DNA of 64,000 nucleotides from Piromyces finnis (lineage: Eukaryota; Neocallimastigomycota; Neocallimastigomycetes; Neocallimastigales; Neocallimastigaceae), in assembly GCA_002104945.1 (NCBI GenBank), contig MCFH01000019.1, positions 94,501-158,500 on the forward strand, written 5' to 3'. The notes beneath the pieces were generated by a model. The model worked only from the letters and a program-made list of their open reading frames with translations, was not told the origin of the DNA and searched no databases. The number at the start of each line of letters is the position of its first letter. Within the stretch, counting starts at the first letter, position 1. The position numbers and the translations under genes were made by a program. Of the stretch, positions 44,008-56,688 are shown piece by piece.

Positions 44008-45075
44008 ATGAAACTTATTAATATTATTGGTATGATGAGTTGTATCACATTAGCATATTCTGCAGATTGTAGTAATGCCTATGGACAATGTGGAGGGTAA
44101 AATAAATAATTAATTAATTTTTTTTATTTAAAAACAAAATCAAAAAAAAAAAAAAAAAAAAAATAATAATTTAAATATAATTTTTTTTAAAAATTTTAAT
44201 AATTTAGTGCTAATTTTAATGGTTCAACTTGCTGTCCTTCTGGATTTACTTGTCAATATGTAAATAATTGGTATTCTCAATGTGTTCCTGGTAGTTCTAC
44301 CAGCAACCCAATCATTAAAACAACAACAACAAAAACAACAAAAATTCAAGCACCTACATCATTTTCTACTTCTAATCAAACCTTTTTCCCAACAGCTCAA
44401 AAGAAAGTTGTTTTAAATAGTCCTATACTTGTAAAGGCTGGTCAAGTATATGATGGTCTTGTTGTTAATGGTGTTTGGACAAGTTATGGAAGAGGGGTCA
44501 CAGGTCAAGGGGATTGCAAAAATGTTGAAGGTGGCTCACAAGATGCTGTTTTTAGATTAGAATCTGGAGCCACTCTTAAAAATGTTATTCTTGGTGCCGA
44601 TTCAATTGAACATGTTCATTGTATTGGCGATGGCTGTACCGTTGAAAATGTTTGGTGGGATGATGTTTGTGAAGATGCTTTATCCTTATTAGGTTCTAAA
44701 AATACTAATGCTAAATTCTATTTAATTGGTGGTGGAGCTAAAGATGGATCTGATAAAATTGTTCAACATAATTCAGCAGGTTCTGTTTATATTAAAGGAT
44801 TTACTGTTAGTAATTCTGGAAAATTATATAGATCTTGTGGTAATTGTAAAAATGGATATCAAGGTCAAAGACATGTTTATATTGAAAATGTTAATGCTAA
44901 TAGCGTTGGTGTATTAGCTGGTATTAATACAAATTATGGAGATACAGCTACTTTTACTAATGTTAATGCAAATGGAGGTAATGTTTGTTATACCTATACT
45001 GGTAATAATAATGGTAAAGAACCATCCAAAACTGGAAGTCAATGTAAAGGACAAAGTAACTGTACATGTAAATAA
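44008..45075 (+). CDS. CBM1-pectate lyase family 3 (PL3), secreted, two exons
   Basis: Exons 44008-44096 and 44208-45075 join across a 111-nt phase-2 intron that splits the CBM1 inside its Gly-Gly (GQCGG), giving 318 residues. Residues 1-19 are a signal peptide. Residues ~21-55 are a complete fungal-type cellulose-binding module with Gln27/Cys28, Cys38/Cys39, Cys45, Trp51-Tyr52 and Cys55. A Thr/Lys/Ser linker (~57-85) leads to a PL3 right-handed beta-helix (~95-318) with VWWDDVCEDA (178-187), GGGAxDGSDK (204-213) and GKLYRSCGNC (234-243). PL3 enzymes cut de-esterified polygalacturonate by calcium-dependent beta-elimination. The CBM1 would hold the lyase on cellulose while it works on the surrounding pectin. 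No dockerin is present, so it is a free and not a cellulosome-borne enzyme. The last residues (CKGQSNCTCK) close the helix with a disulphide-rich end. Confidence 0.93.
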
Positions 45076-45561
45076 AAAAAAAGGGATCATAGTAAAATGA
45101 AAATATACATATATGTATAGGTATATATTAAATAATATTTTTTAATATTTTTTCTAATTTTATTATAATTTATAAAAAATTGAAAAAATGAAAACTTTAT
45201 TTTTTGTAATATAATTGAAATTAAAAAAAAAATAATAATGATAATAAAAAAAAAATCTTATTTTTATTTAACTGATTAATAATGAAATAACATGTAATTA
45301 AATAAAAAACAAATAAAAATAGTAATATTATATAAAAATCAAAGTTAGAAAAAAAATTATAAACTTTAATATATATATATTATCAATTATGATAAATCAT
45401 TAAAAACTTATTCCAATATAAAATCGATAATTAATCATAAATATTTTAATAACGATTTCAAAAAAAAAAAAAAAAATTAAAATTCTATTGTAATTAGTTA
45501 AACACAATATAGTTCAATATCAATTGTTATTTTTTTTATAAAATATTATTTTATATTAAGT
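45076..45561. other. 3' flank of the pectate lyase gene
   Basis: AT-rich DNA between the lyase stop codon and the left arm of foldback element 1. No gene is seen. Confidence 0.6.
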
Positions 45562-46598
45562 TAAATAAAATATTCAAAAACTAATTAATATTACCATTAC
45601 TATTCATTTATTTATTTTATTTATAATGATTTTATTTAATATTTGTTTTTTTTTTTTGTTATATTTTTAGATACATTTTATTCAAATATATTGTATTATT
45701 ATATTACATTTTTCTTTATACAAAAAAATATATATATTTTTATTAGAGCTTTTTATTCAGCTAAAAATAAAAATACATATAGACAAACTTTGAATAGGTG
45801 GATAGAAATAAAATAGTTTCAATTCCTTTTATTTTATTGATAATTAAATAATAAATATATCATTACCAATAAATAAAAATGACTTTAAAGTTATTTAATT
45901 TTTTAGCAGTATTGTTATTGAAATTGACAAATACTTTTAAATATTTTTTTCGATTGCTTCAATCTTTAAACTATATTTTTTCTTTAGTTAATTATTGGTT
46001 GTTATTTCAAATATTTAAATTTTGTTCTTCATTTCTTTCTTCTCTTCTTCTTTTATACTTTAAATACTTTTTATACAATTATTTAAAATCCTTTGAGCAT
46101 TTAGCATTTCAATAGGTAAAAAAAAAAAAAAAAGAATCCAATTTAGGTTTTTTTTTTTCCTTTCTTGGCTAAGGAGGAACATCTAAGAGAATACCATTAT
46201 AGCTTTATTGAATTGAATTTATTCAATAATCAAATTTATTAAATGTTTATTAATTAATATAATAATATTAGAATACAAGAATATTTTTATTATATTAATA
46301 ATGTAGAAAAGTTTTTTTTATTTAACTAGACAGCTTTAATTATTTTAGTTATATAGAAAGAAGAAAAGTATAATAATTAAATATTTGCTGCATCTGTCTA
46401 AATAAGTAATTAAAAAAGAATTTTATATATAAATCATAATAAGAAGCATGAAAAATTGCTGTGCATGTCTAATACTAGACATGTTTTTTGCCTTTTTTTT
46501 AGAAAATTTTGTACTTTTTTCTTTTCATCATAAAAATGATGAAGATAAAAACTGATGTTTAAAAAGTTTTCTTAATTCACTTTTCTTCTTTTTATACT
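45562..46598 (+). repeat. foldback element 1, left inverted-repeat arm
   Basis: Pairs with 47107-48143. It contains the nested hairpin CATGTCTAATACTAGACATG at 46464-46483 and a second dyad TCATCATaaaaATGATGA just inside it. Confidence 0.88.
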
Positions 46599-47106
46599 AT
46601 TTTTTTTGTTATATATATGTAATATATAAATATCAAAATATTCATAATAACCCATAGTTTACATAAACTTACAACTTATTATCAAATTAAACTACTTAAT
46701 AAAATTATCATTAGCCACTTTTAATATCTTTTATAATTATTTTTATTATTTTTAATGTTTTTAGTGTTTTATTACTTTTAATATTTATTATTGAGAAAGA
46801 TAATTTATCGTATTCTTTTTATCATTTAATTAATAAACTTTTTAAAATTTAAACAATTCAAATTTAATAATATTTTGTGGTTAATTAACAATTTAACAAT
46901 TAAAAATGTGGTAAAATTAAAAATTTTAAATTTTTATTAATTTATAAAATTTTTCATTAATCATTAAAAAGCGCATCCACAAGTAAAATCCGCAAAAAAT
47001 TTAATATTTTAACATTCACCACATTTTGTAATTCATATTATTTTTATTTTTTGTAAAATATAAACTTTCCTTCTGCCAAACTATTTTTATTATTAATATA
47101 AAAAAA

Positions 47107-48143
47107 GTATAAAAAGAAGAAAAATGAATTAAAAAATTTTTTTTAAACATCAGTTTTTATCTTCATCATTTTTATGATGAAAAGAAAAAAGTACAAAATT
47201 TTCTAAAAAAAAGGCAAAAAACATGTCTAGTATTAGACATGCACAGCAATTTTTCATGCTTCTTATTATGATTTATATATAAAATTCTTTTTTAATTACT
47301 TATTTAGACAGATGCAGCAAATATTTAATTATTATACTTTTCTTCTTTCTATATAACTAAAATAATTAAAGCTGTCTAGTTAAATAAAAAAAACTTTTCT
47401 ACATTATTAATATAATAAAAATATTCTTGTATTCTAATATTATTATATTAATTAATAAACATTTAATAAATTTGATTATTGAATAAATTCAATTCAATAA
47501 AGCTATAATGGTATTCTCTTAGATGTTCCTCCTTAGCCAAGAAAGGAAAAAAAAAAACCTAAATTGGATTCTTTTTTTTTTTTTTTTACCTATTGAAATG
47601 CTAAATGCTCAAAGGATTTTAAATAATTGTATAAAAAGTATTTAAAGTATAAAAGAAGAAGAGAAGAAAGAAATGAAGAACAAAATTTAAATATTTGAAA
47701 TAACAACCAATAATTAACTAAAGAAAAAATATAGTTTAAAGATTGAAGCAATCGAAAAAAATATTTAAAAGTATTTGTCAATTTCAATAACAATACTGCT
47801 AAAAAATTAAATAACTTTAAAGTCATTTTTATTTATTGGTAATGATATATTTATTATTTAATTATCAATAAAATAAAAGGAATTGAAACTATTTTATTTC
47901 TATCCACCTATTCAAAGTTTGTCTATATGTATTTTTATTTTTAGCTGAATAAAAAGCTCTAATAAAAATATATATATTTTTTTGTATAAAGAAAAATGTA
48001 ATATAATAATACAATATATTTGAATAAAATGTATCTAAAAATATAACAAAAAAAAAAAACAAATATTAAATAAAATCATTATAAATAAAATAAATAAATG
48101 AATAGTAATGGTAATATTAATTAGTTTTTGAATATTTTATTTA
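47107..48143 (-). repeat. foldback element 1, right inverted-repeat arm
   Basis: Reverse complement of the left arm with only a few differences near the inner end, where the A and T runs vary in length. The nested hairpin lies at 47222-47241. Confidence 0.88.
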
Positions 48144-48381
48144 TTGTGTTGTTTTAGTGTTGCTTGTCAAAATTAACAAAAAAGATTGAATAATTAATTT
48201 TAAATATACTTTTATTTTTTTAACTTTACCACATTTCATTTTTAAAAAATCTTAAACAACCAATAAAAAAGCAACCAAGACTATTAAAAATAAAATTTTT
48301 TTTAAAACTAAAAAGAAATTGAAATTGACAATGTAAAAGGTTTTTTTTTTTTTTAAAAAAAAAAGTAAAGTTCAGGGTAAA

Positions 48382-49850
48382 ATGTTTACTCATTTACTTA
48401 ATTGCTTTACTATATTTTATATTCTATTGGGATGGAGTATAGTAATTGTTAATGCAGAAAATTGTTTATTATTTAATAATGCTTTAAATAATTTACTCGG
48501 AAAGACTTTTGAAAATTATAATGCTGGAGCTTGTTGTTCTTCAAAACAAAACATTACAGTTTTTGAAAACAACTTTATAACAAAAATGTAACTATATGAA
48601 AACTATATATATACCAATCTAAACTTTAAAATATATACAGAGATATAGATATACAGATATTAAAATAATATGAATTAATAACAAATTCATTTCTATTTTT
48701 CTGTTAATAGTAAACTTGAAGAAATAAATTGTAACAATATTGAAGAATTTATATCTTCTATTGGTGAAGGCTTATCTCAATTAGTTTCTTTGTAATAAAA
48801 AAATGCTATATAAAGATATTTTATATTTTTTATATATTTTTATATTTTATAAAAATAATTAAAAATAATGTTGTACATTTATATTGTTTTAAAAAAATAG
48901 AGAACTTATTGGAGGCAGTTGTAAAATTCCTAGCAATTTACAAGAATTAAAAACTTAGAAAAATTGTAACGTATAATTTATTTATAATTTATTTTTTTTT
49001 TTAATTTATTATATATCTTATATTTTATTATCTATTATAATAAAATATAAAATATAGTGTTATTAAAATAGATATTTTAATAACACTATAATAACAATAA
49101 TAACTTCTACAATAATAATAATAATAATAATTTTGATAATTTCTATTTCTAGGATTTATAAAAATCATTCCTTTTCTAATATTAATATTTCTATTCCAGA
49201 AAGTATTTCTCAGCTGAAAAATTTAAAAGAATTGTAATTAATTACATTTAATTTACATTTAATATACAGTCAAAAAATATATAATAGAATATTAAATACT
49301 AAATATAATAATTATTATTATCAATTATTGTTAATATTATTATTATTATTATTGGTAATTTTTATTTATAGAGATTTATCTGGAAATGATTTCAATGGTG
49401 AAATTCCAAGTTCTTTTAGTAATTTAATAAACTTAAAAATTATGTAAATTTTATTTAAAAAATAAAGTAAAACAAATAAAATAGTATTTTTGTATTTATA
49501 TATATAATTAACAGTAATTAAAATAACAATATTTGATATATATTTCATAATAAATAATTTATTTTAGGAAATTAAATAATAACAAGTTTTCTGGATATGT
49601 TCCAAACAAATTAGAAAAACTTAGAAATTTAATAGAAATGTATGCATTTCAATGAAAAGTTTTTGTTCAATTTATTTTAATTTATTTATTTTTTTTATTT
49701 ATTTATAAAAAATATATTATAATTAATGAAAATTATTAAATAAAATAATATATAACATATAGAGATTTGAGTTATAATAAAAATTTGAAGGGTCATCTTC
49801 CAGATTTTCCAAATATTAGAATTTATAATTATGAAAATAAAATAAAATAA
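48382..49850 (+). CDS. secreted LRR protein gene, seven exons, with a one-base frameshift in exon 3
   Basis: Exons 48382-48587, 48711-48791, 48901-48965, 49153-49233, 49372-49443, 49568-49639 and 49763-49850, all introns phase 2, would give about 221 residues. There is a signal peptide (to about residue 25), a Cys cap (GACCSSK) and then one LRR per exon: DLSGNDFNGEIPSSFSNLINLK (exon 5), KLNNNKFSGYVPNKLEKLRNL (exon 6), DLSYNKNLKGHLPDFPNI (exon 7). The GxIPxxL spacing is plant-like. No membrane helix follows, so the product would be secreted or would be the truncated head of a receptor. Exon 3 is 65 nt and reads into TAG; one more base in its A-run would restore both the LRR consensus and the phase-2 donor. 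So it is either a recent pseudogene or a homopolymer sequencing error. It is a paralogue in plan of the gene at 31368-34429. Confidence 0.75.
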
Positions 49851-50570
49851 AATAAATTTAATAATAATGTAATAAAAAAAAGAGAAAAAAACTTTATGTG
49901 TTCATTTTTTATATAAAACTTATATTTGTAATTGTATTGCATTTCTAATTTATTATAACGGAATATTATTAATTATAATAAAAATATAATATGTAAATAA
50001 AGAAACGTAATGTAACATATTTTACTCTTTATTTTTACATTTCAATTATATATAAGTAATATATACAATAAAAATGCATTTCTTTAACAACTCAATAGAT
50101 ACTGCCTAAAATTAATATATATTATATTTGATATAGCTCAGTTTAAATACTGAGCTTTTTTAGAGAGAAGTTTATAAATTTATTATTAAATTATTTATTA
50201 AAATAGTTATTTGTAAAGCAAAGAGTTAAATAAATGAAATAAAATGTAGGTTTATATGTTTCTTCATAAATAAAAATTGTTTTTATAATTGTTTAATAGT
50301 TAAATGCATTACTTATAAAAGTATTAAAATGTAAGATAAATTTATTAAGTATTTAGCGGATTTATTACCGCACATAGTTTAAAAGAACATAATATATAAA
50401 AAATATAATTTATAAAGAAAAAAAAATAATACTTTTATGGTATTTTAAAAAAATTATACTAATACTCTTGAATTAATATTAAATATTCGTTAATACTATT
50501 TAATATTATGATACATTTTAAATAATATACACAAAATTAATTATTATTTTCTTATTTATAACTTTTTTTT
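49851..50570. other. AT-rich spacer between LRR gene and foldback element 2
   Basis: No gene is seen. A short dyad, AGCTCAGTTTAAATACTGAGCTTTTTT (50136-50162), could fold as a hairpin with a T-run and may act in 3' end formation. Confidence 0.5.
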
Positions 50571-52915
50571 ATTTAGTTTAAAATGGTTTTATTTATTAAT
50601 TTTGATTCAAATACATTGTATTGTTATTTCTTTAGATTATATCATATAAATATTTTTATTAAAGCTTTTTATAAAAATTAAAATAAAAACACATATATAG
50701 ACAAGTTTTGAATTATAGAGTAACAATAACATTTTTAATTATTTTTATTGTATTAATAATAAAACTTTTTCTAATTACTAATAAATGAAAATATAGGTAG
50801 TAAATCATTTTTTATTTATTTTTTGTTATTTCAATCTTTAAATTATTTTTTCTTTAATCTATTATCGATTATTATTTCATAGACTTAATCTTTTTGTATA
50901 TTCCATTTTTCTTATCTTCTTTTTCTTCATTAATATTAAAAATATCTATTTAACAGCTATTTAGAGTAGTATTGCTTCATTATCTTTCTGATAGATTCTC
51001 TAAGTGTTTTGGAATTTAATTTACTTTCATATTTTTTCTTCTTTGGCTAGGTAGTTTGGATAGAACATCTAAGAGAATTCCATAATAACTTTATTGAACT
51101 GATTTATTCAAAATTATTTTATATTTAATAATTAATATAATATATAATAATACTAGAATACTAGAATATTTTTATTATATTAATAATGTAGAAAAGTTTT
51201 TTTTATTTAACTAGACAGCTTTAATTATTTTAGTTATATAGAAAGAAGAAAAGTATAATAATTAAATATTTGCTGCATCTGTCTAAATAAGTAGTTAAAA
51301 AAGTATTTTATATATAAATCATAATAAGTAGCATGAAAAATTGCTGTGCATGTCTAATACTAGACATGTTTTTTGCCTTTTTTTTAGAAAATTTTGTACT
51401 TTTTTCTTTTCATCATAAAAATGATGAAGATAAAAACTGATGTTTAAAAAAATTTTTTTAATTCATTTTTCTTCTTTTTATACTTTTTTTATATTAATAA
51501 TAAAAATAGTTTGGCAGAAGGAAAGTTTATATTTTACAAAAAATAAAAATAATATGAATTACAAAATGTGGTGAATGTTAAAATATTAAATTTTTTGAGG
51601 ATTTTACTTGTGGATGCGCTTTTTAATGATTAATGAAAAATTTTATAAATTAATAAAAATTTAAAATTTTTAATTTTACCACATATTTAATTGTTAAATT
51701 GCTAATTAACCACAAAATATTATTAAATTTGAATTTTTTAAATTTTAAAAAGTTTATTAATGAAATGATAAAAAGAATACAATAAATTATCTTTCTCAAT
51801 AATAAATATTAAAAGTAATAAAACACTAAAAACATTATAAATAATAAAAATAATAAAAATAATTATAAAAGATATTAAAAGTGGCTAATGATAATTTTAT
51901 TAAGTAGTTTAATTTGATTATAAGTTGTAAGTTTATGTAAACTATAGGTTATTATGAATATCTTGATATTTATATTTTATTACATATATATAACAAAAAA
52001 ATAGTATAAAAAGAAGAAAAGTGAATTAAAAATTTTTTAAACATCAGTTTTTATCTTCATCATTTTTATGATGAAAAGAAAAAAATACAAAATTTTCTAA
52101 AAAAAAGGCAAAAAACATGTCTAGTATTAGACATGCACAGCAATTTTTCATGCTACTTATTATGATTTATATATAAAATACTTTTTTAACTACTTATTTA
52201 GACAGATGCAGCAAATATTTAATTATTATACTTTTCTTCTTTCTATATAACTAAAATAATTAAAACTGTCTAGTTAAATAAAAAAAACTTTTCTACTTCT
52301 ACATTATTAATATAATAAAAATATTCTAGTATTCTAGTATTATTATATTAATCTTTAAATATAAAATAATTGTTGAATATATCCAGTTTAATAAAGCTAT
52401 TATGGAATTCTCTTAGATGCTCTGTTCTAACTTGTCAATGAAGAAAAAATGTAAATGTAAATTAAATTCCAAAATACTTATAGAATCTTTCAGAAAGATA
52501 ATGACTCCATACTAGTCTAAATAGTTAATAATAAATTAAAGATTAAATTCTATGAAGACTAAATTAATGAAAAATATTTATAATTATTAAATATTTATTG
52601 ATATTTATTTGTATAATAATACTATAAATAAAATGGTTAAATTTCTATGTATTCATAATATTTTTATTTATTAGTAAATTAGTAAACATTATATTACTAA
52701 TGTAATAAATGAAATTAAAATTCTAATTTATTTTTACTCTATAATACAAAGTTTGTCTATATGTATTTTTATTTTAGTTCATTAAAAAAACTTTAATAAA
52801 ATATATATAATAATTCAGTATAAATAAATATAAATAAATACTTATAACAATACAATGTATTCGAATAACATGTATATAAAAATAAAATAATAAACAATAC
52901 CATTTAAATTAAAAA
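50571..52915. mobile_element. foldback element 2 (diverged copy)
   Basis: Homologous to element 1 through the inner arms (both copies of CATGTCTAATACTAGACATG, at about 51352 and 52116) and the spacer (about 51490-51990), but the spacer lies in the opposite orientation relative to element 1. The outer arms are more diverged and of unequal length: the left arm has TTGGCTAGGTAG where the right arm reads TTGACAAGTTAG on the complementary strand. Outer limits are approximate. No coding region is supported. Confidence 0.78.
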
Positions 52916-53005
52916 AAAATAAAAATAAAAAATAGTAATTAATTTTTTCTATTTAATGTGTATAGTATAATAGTATTAAATATAATTAATTTTTAATTTT
53001 TTTTA

Positions 53006-53996
53006 TAAAGCTCAATATTTTGATGATAATAAATTTATTGAAACTAAAGATTTTATTAAATTATGTTATGAGTACCCAGAGTTTGCCTATGGTTTCTACT
53101 GGTTATTGAAAGCAAGAAGCGGATACAAGTTAGATGCTAGAATTGCAAAAGCTGCTTAATTTGTTGATCCAGTTTGTCCTAACTACTGTCCATGTTGCAA
53201 GAGTAGAGATCAAAGTATTAAGCATTGATTATTAGATTGTCCAACATTTAAAGATATCCGTATTAAACATTATAATTCCATAGTCCAGTTATTAAATAAT
53301 AACAATAGTAATAATAACAATAGTAGTAATAGAAATAATAATATTAGTAATGATAGCAATAGTGAAGATAATAATTCTAATTTAGATAGTAATTTAGTTA
53401 ATGATAGTAATAGTTCTAATAATCCGGTGAATATTAATGTGTATGATTATTCTAGTGTGTGCAGTAAAATATTTAAATTCCTTCTTGGGGGAAGAAGTTT
53501 TAACAATATCAATTACAATTCAAGGGAATGGAAAGAACTTTGTAAGCGTCAGATTCAATCTGGTACTAACGAAGGAACACCATTCTTGACGGTAACCGCG
53601 GAACTTCTAACCAAAATCATGCCTTTTGTTATTGGCCAGCAATGGTCAATGTTCATAAGGTTTGTAGCAACATCCAAAAGCGTTAATGCTGAAGAAACAG
53701 TAAGACAGGCCAGGAGGGCTAGTGCAACTAATGGAGATCATAATTTTGTCCTATGATAAAATTTTGATCTTTGCCTCGGTGTCCCATTGGAAGTCATATA
53801 CAATTATTATACGTTAGTATAATAGTGGCTTTCTTATTTTAATTAATAAAATTACTAGAATACATTATACCCAATTTTTATTCATTTGTATTTATTTAAA
53901 TATATTTATTTTTATTTTTATTTTTATTTTTTATAACATGTATTTTTATTTTAATTTAGTTAATAATAAAGTGTAAAAATATTTAATATATTAAAA
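53006..53996 (+). mobile_element. LINE copy C, 5'-truncated and degraded
   Basis: The copy starts abruptly within the sequence equivalent to copy B position ~25468 and runs through the Cys/His region, Asn-rich spacer, C-terminal peptide and 3' UTR. The 3' end has lost the GATGCCGTT plus poly(A) form and is eroded (GTAAAAATATTTAATATATTA). It sits between foldback elements 2 and 3. Confidence 0.82.
53010..53756 (+). pseudogene. LINE ORF C-terminal part (copy C)
   Basis: The frame matches copy B (FDDNKFIETKDFIKLCYEYP...) but has TAA at 53157-53159 and TGA at 53227-53229. The zinc-type region reads CPCCKSRDQSIKH, keeping the Cys that is a stop codon in copy B. The last 109 codons (53427-53756) are open and nearly the same as in copies A and B. 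It is a dead remnant of an RT protein. Confidence 0.82.
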
Positions 53997-54388
53997 CTAA
54001 TAAAGTAATTGTTATAAATGAAAATTAATCTCTAATTATTATGTTTATTAATATTCCTTAAATGATTAATAATGTCCATGACTAACGAAATATATTAAAG
54101 AATTTATTTAAGTATTAAATATTATTCTTTTTATACATATTTAAATAGTAAAGATTAATAGGTTTTTATTTAAAAAGAAAAGGTTATGTATGACTATTTA
54201 AAAATTACATATTTTAATATTATTTATTTATTTATTTATTTGAATAATTAAACAATAAACAATAAACAATACAAAATACAAAATACACAATGCACAATGC
54301 ACAATGCACAATGCACACTAAATAATTTACATAGCACATAACAATTATTTATTTATTTTATCTATAAATTTTTATTTAATTATTTTAC
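53997..54388. other. spacer with heptanucleotide repeat
   Basis: AT-rich DNA between LINE C and foldback element 3. The only structured part is the 7-bp repeat at 54250-54314. Confidence 0.7.
54250..54314. repeat. 7-bp tandem repeat in three related forms
   Basis: AAACAAT x3, then ACAAAAT x2, then (after two bases) ACAATGC x4. The units change stepwise along the array. Confidence 0.85.
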
Positions 54389-56683
54389 AATAGTTTTATT
54401 TATTATTTAAATTTTATTTTATTTTTATATACTTATTATTCAAATACATTGTATTTTTATAAGTATTTATTTATATTTATTTATACTAAATATTATATAT
54501 ATTTTTATTAAAGTTTTTTTATTGAACTAAAATAAAAATACATATAGACAAACTTTGAATTATAGAGTAAAAAAAATAAAACTGTAATTTTATTGTTTTA
54601 TCAGTAATTTTTCAAATTTTTGAATATTTAGTTACTAATTAGTAAAAATAATGATTAAAGTGTTTATAATTCTATTATAGTTGTAGGTTAGAGTATTATT
54701 ATACAAATCAATAAATATTTAATAATTATAAATATTTTTCATTAATTTAGTCTTCATAGAATTTAATCTTTAATTTATTATCAATTATTATTTCATAGAT
54801 TTAATCTTTTTGTTTATTCCTTTTTTCTTATCTTCTTTTTCTTCATTAATACTTAAAATATCTATTTAACAGCTATTTAGAGTAGTATTGGTTCATTATC
54901 TTTCTGAAAGATTCTATAAGTATTTTGGAATTTAATTGACATTTACATTTTTTCTTCTTTGGCTAGGCAGTTAGGATAGAACAACGAGAGGAATACCATA
55001 ATAGCTTTATTGAACTGGATTTATTCAACAATTATTTTATATTTAAAAATTAATATAATAATACTAGAATACTAGAATATTTTTATTATATTAATAATGT
55101 AGAAAAGTTTTTTTTATTTAACTAGACAGCTTTAATTATTTAGTTATATAGAAAGAAGAAAAGTATAATAATTAAATATTTGCTGCATCTGTCTAAATAA
55201 GTAATTAAAAAAGAATTTTATATATAAATCATAATAAGTAGCATGAAAAATTGCTGTGCATGTCTAATACTAGACATGTTTTTTGCTTTTTTTTTAGAAA
55301 ATTTTGTACTTTTTTCTTTTCATCATAAAAATGATGAAGATAAAAACTGATGTTTAAAAAAATTTTTAATTCACTTTTCTTCTTTTTATACTATTTTTTT
55401 TGTTATATATATGTAATATATAAATATCAAGATATTCATAATAACCTATAATTTAAATAAACTTACAGCTTATTATCAAATTGAACTACTTAATAAAATT
55501 ATCATTAGCCACTTTTTAATATCTTTTATAATTATTTTTATTGTTTTTATTATTTATAATGTTTTTAGTGTTTTATTACTTTTAATATTTATTATTGAGA
55601 AAGATAATTCATCGTATTCTTTTTATCATTTCATTAATAAACTTTTTAAAATTTAAAAAACCAAATTTAATAATATTTTGTGGTTAATTAACAATTTTAC
55701 AAATTAAAAATGTGGTAAAATTAAAAATTTTAAATTTTTATTAATTTATAAAATTTTTCATTAATCATTAAAAAGCGCATCCACAAGTAAAATCCTCAAA
55801 AAATTTAATATTTTAACATTCACCACATTTTGTAATTCATATTATTTTTATTTTTTGTAAAATATAAACTTTCCTTCTGCCAAACTATTTTTATTATTAA
55901 TATAAAAAAAGTATAAAAAGAAGAAAAATGAATTAAAAAATTTTTTTTAAACATCAGTTTTTATCTTCATCATTTTTATGATGAAAAGAAAAAAATACAA
56001 AATTTTCTAAAAAAAAAAAGCAAAAAACATGTCTAGTATTAGACATGCACAGCAATTTTTCATGCTGCTTATTATGATTTATATATAAAATACTTTTTTA
56101 ACTACTTATTTAGACAGATGCAGCAAATATTTAATTATTATACTTTTCTTCTTTCTATATAACTAAATAATTAAAGCTGTCTAGTTAAATAAAAAAACTT
56201 TTCTACTTCTACATTATTAATATAATAAAAATATTCTAGTATTCTAGTATTATTATATATTATATTAATTATTAAATATAAAATAATTGTTGAATAAATC
56301 CAATTCAATAAAATTATTATGGTATTCTCATAGATGTTCTATCCTAGATACCTAGCCAAAGAAGAAAAAATATAAATGTAAATTAAATTTCAAAATACTT
56401 ATAGAATCTTTCAGAAAGATAATGAACCAATACTACTCTAAATAGCTGAAAATAGATATTTTAAGTATTAATGAAGAAAAAGAAGATAAGAAAAAAGGAA
56501 TAAACAAAAAGATTAAATCTATGAAATAATAATTGATAATAAATTAAAGATTAAATTTTCTATGAAGACTAAATTAATGAAAAATATTTATAATTATTAA
56601 ATATTTATTAATTTGTATAATAATGCTATGTATTCATAATATTTTTTATTTATTAGTAAAGTAGTAAACGTTATATTACTAAT

Positions 56684-56688
56684 AAAAT
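56684..56688. repeat. copia target-site duplication, left copy
   Basis: AAAAT, directly before the TG of the 5' LTR; repeated at 61546-61550. Confidence 0.9.

Larger units (their letters stand above)
45562..48143. mobile_element. foldback element 1 (about 1.04-kb inverted repeats, ~0.5-kb spacer)
   Basis: The two arms are near-perfect reverse complements: any base at position p in the left arm pairs with 93705 minus p. Arms are about 45562-46598 and 47107-48143; the unique spacer is 46599-47106. Outer ends are TAAATAAAATATTC and its complement. No transposase or other convincing protein is encoded, so it is a non-autonomous long-TIR or foldback element. Two diverged relatives lie at about 50571-52915 and 54389-61749, with the same inner parts and spacer. 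A target-site duplication could not be fixed by eye. A 78-codon frame is present in both arms but is not conserved in the other copies. Confidence 0.85.

Noticed and set aside
45879-46115. 78-codon frame (MTLKLFNFLAVLLL...) present in both arms of foldback element 1
   Set aside because: Identity between the two copies only reflects the inverted repeat; the frame is not kept in elements 2 and 3, so protein-level selection is not supported.
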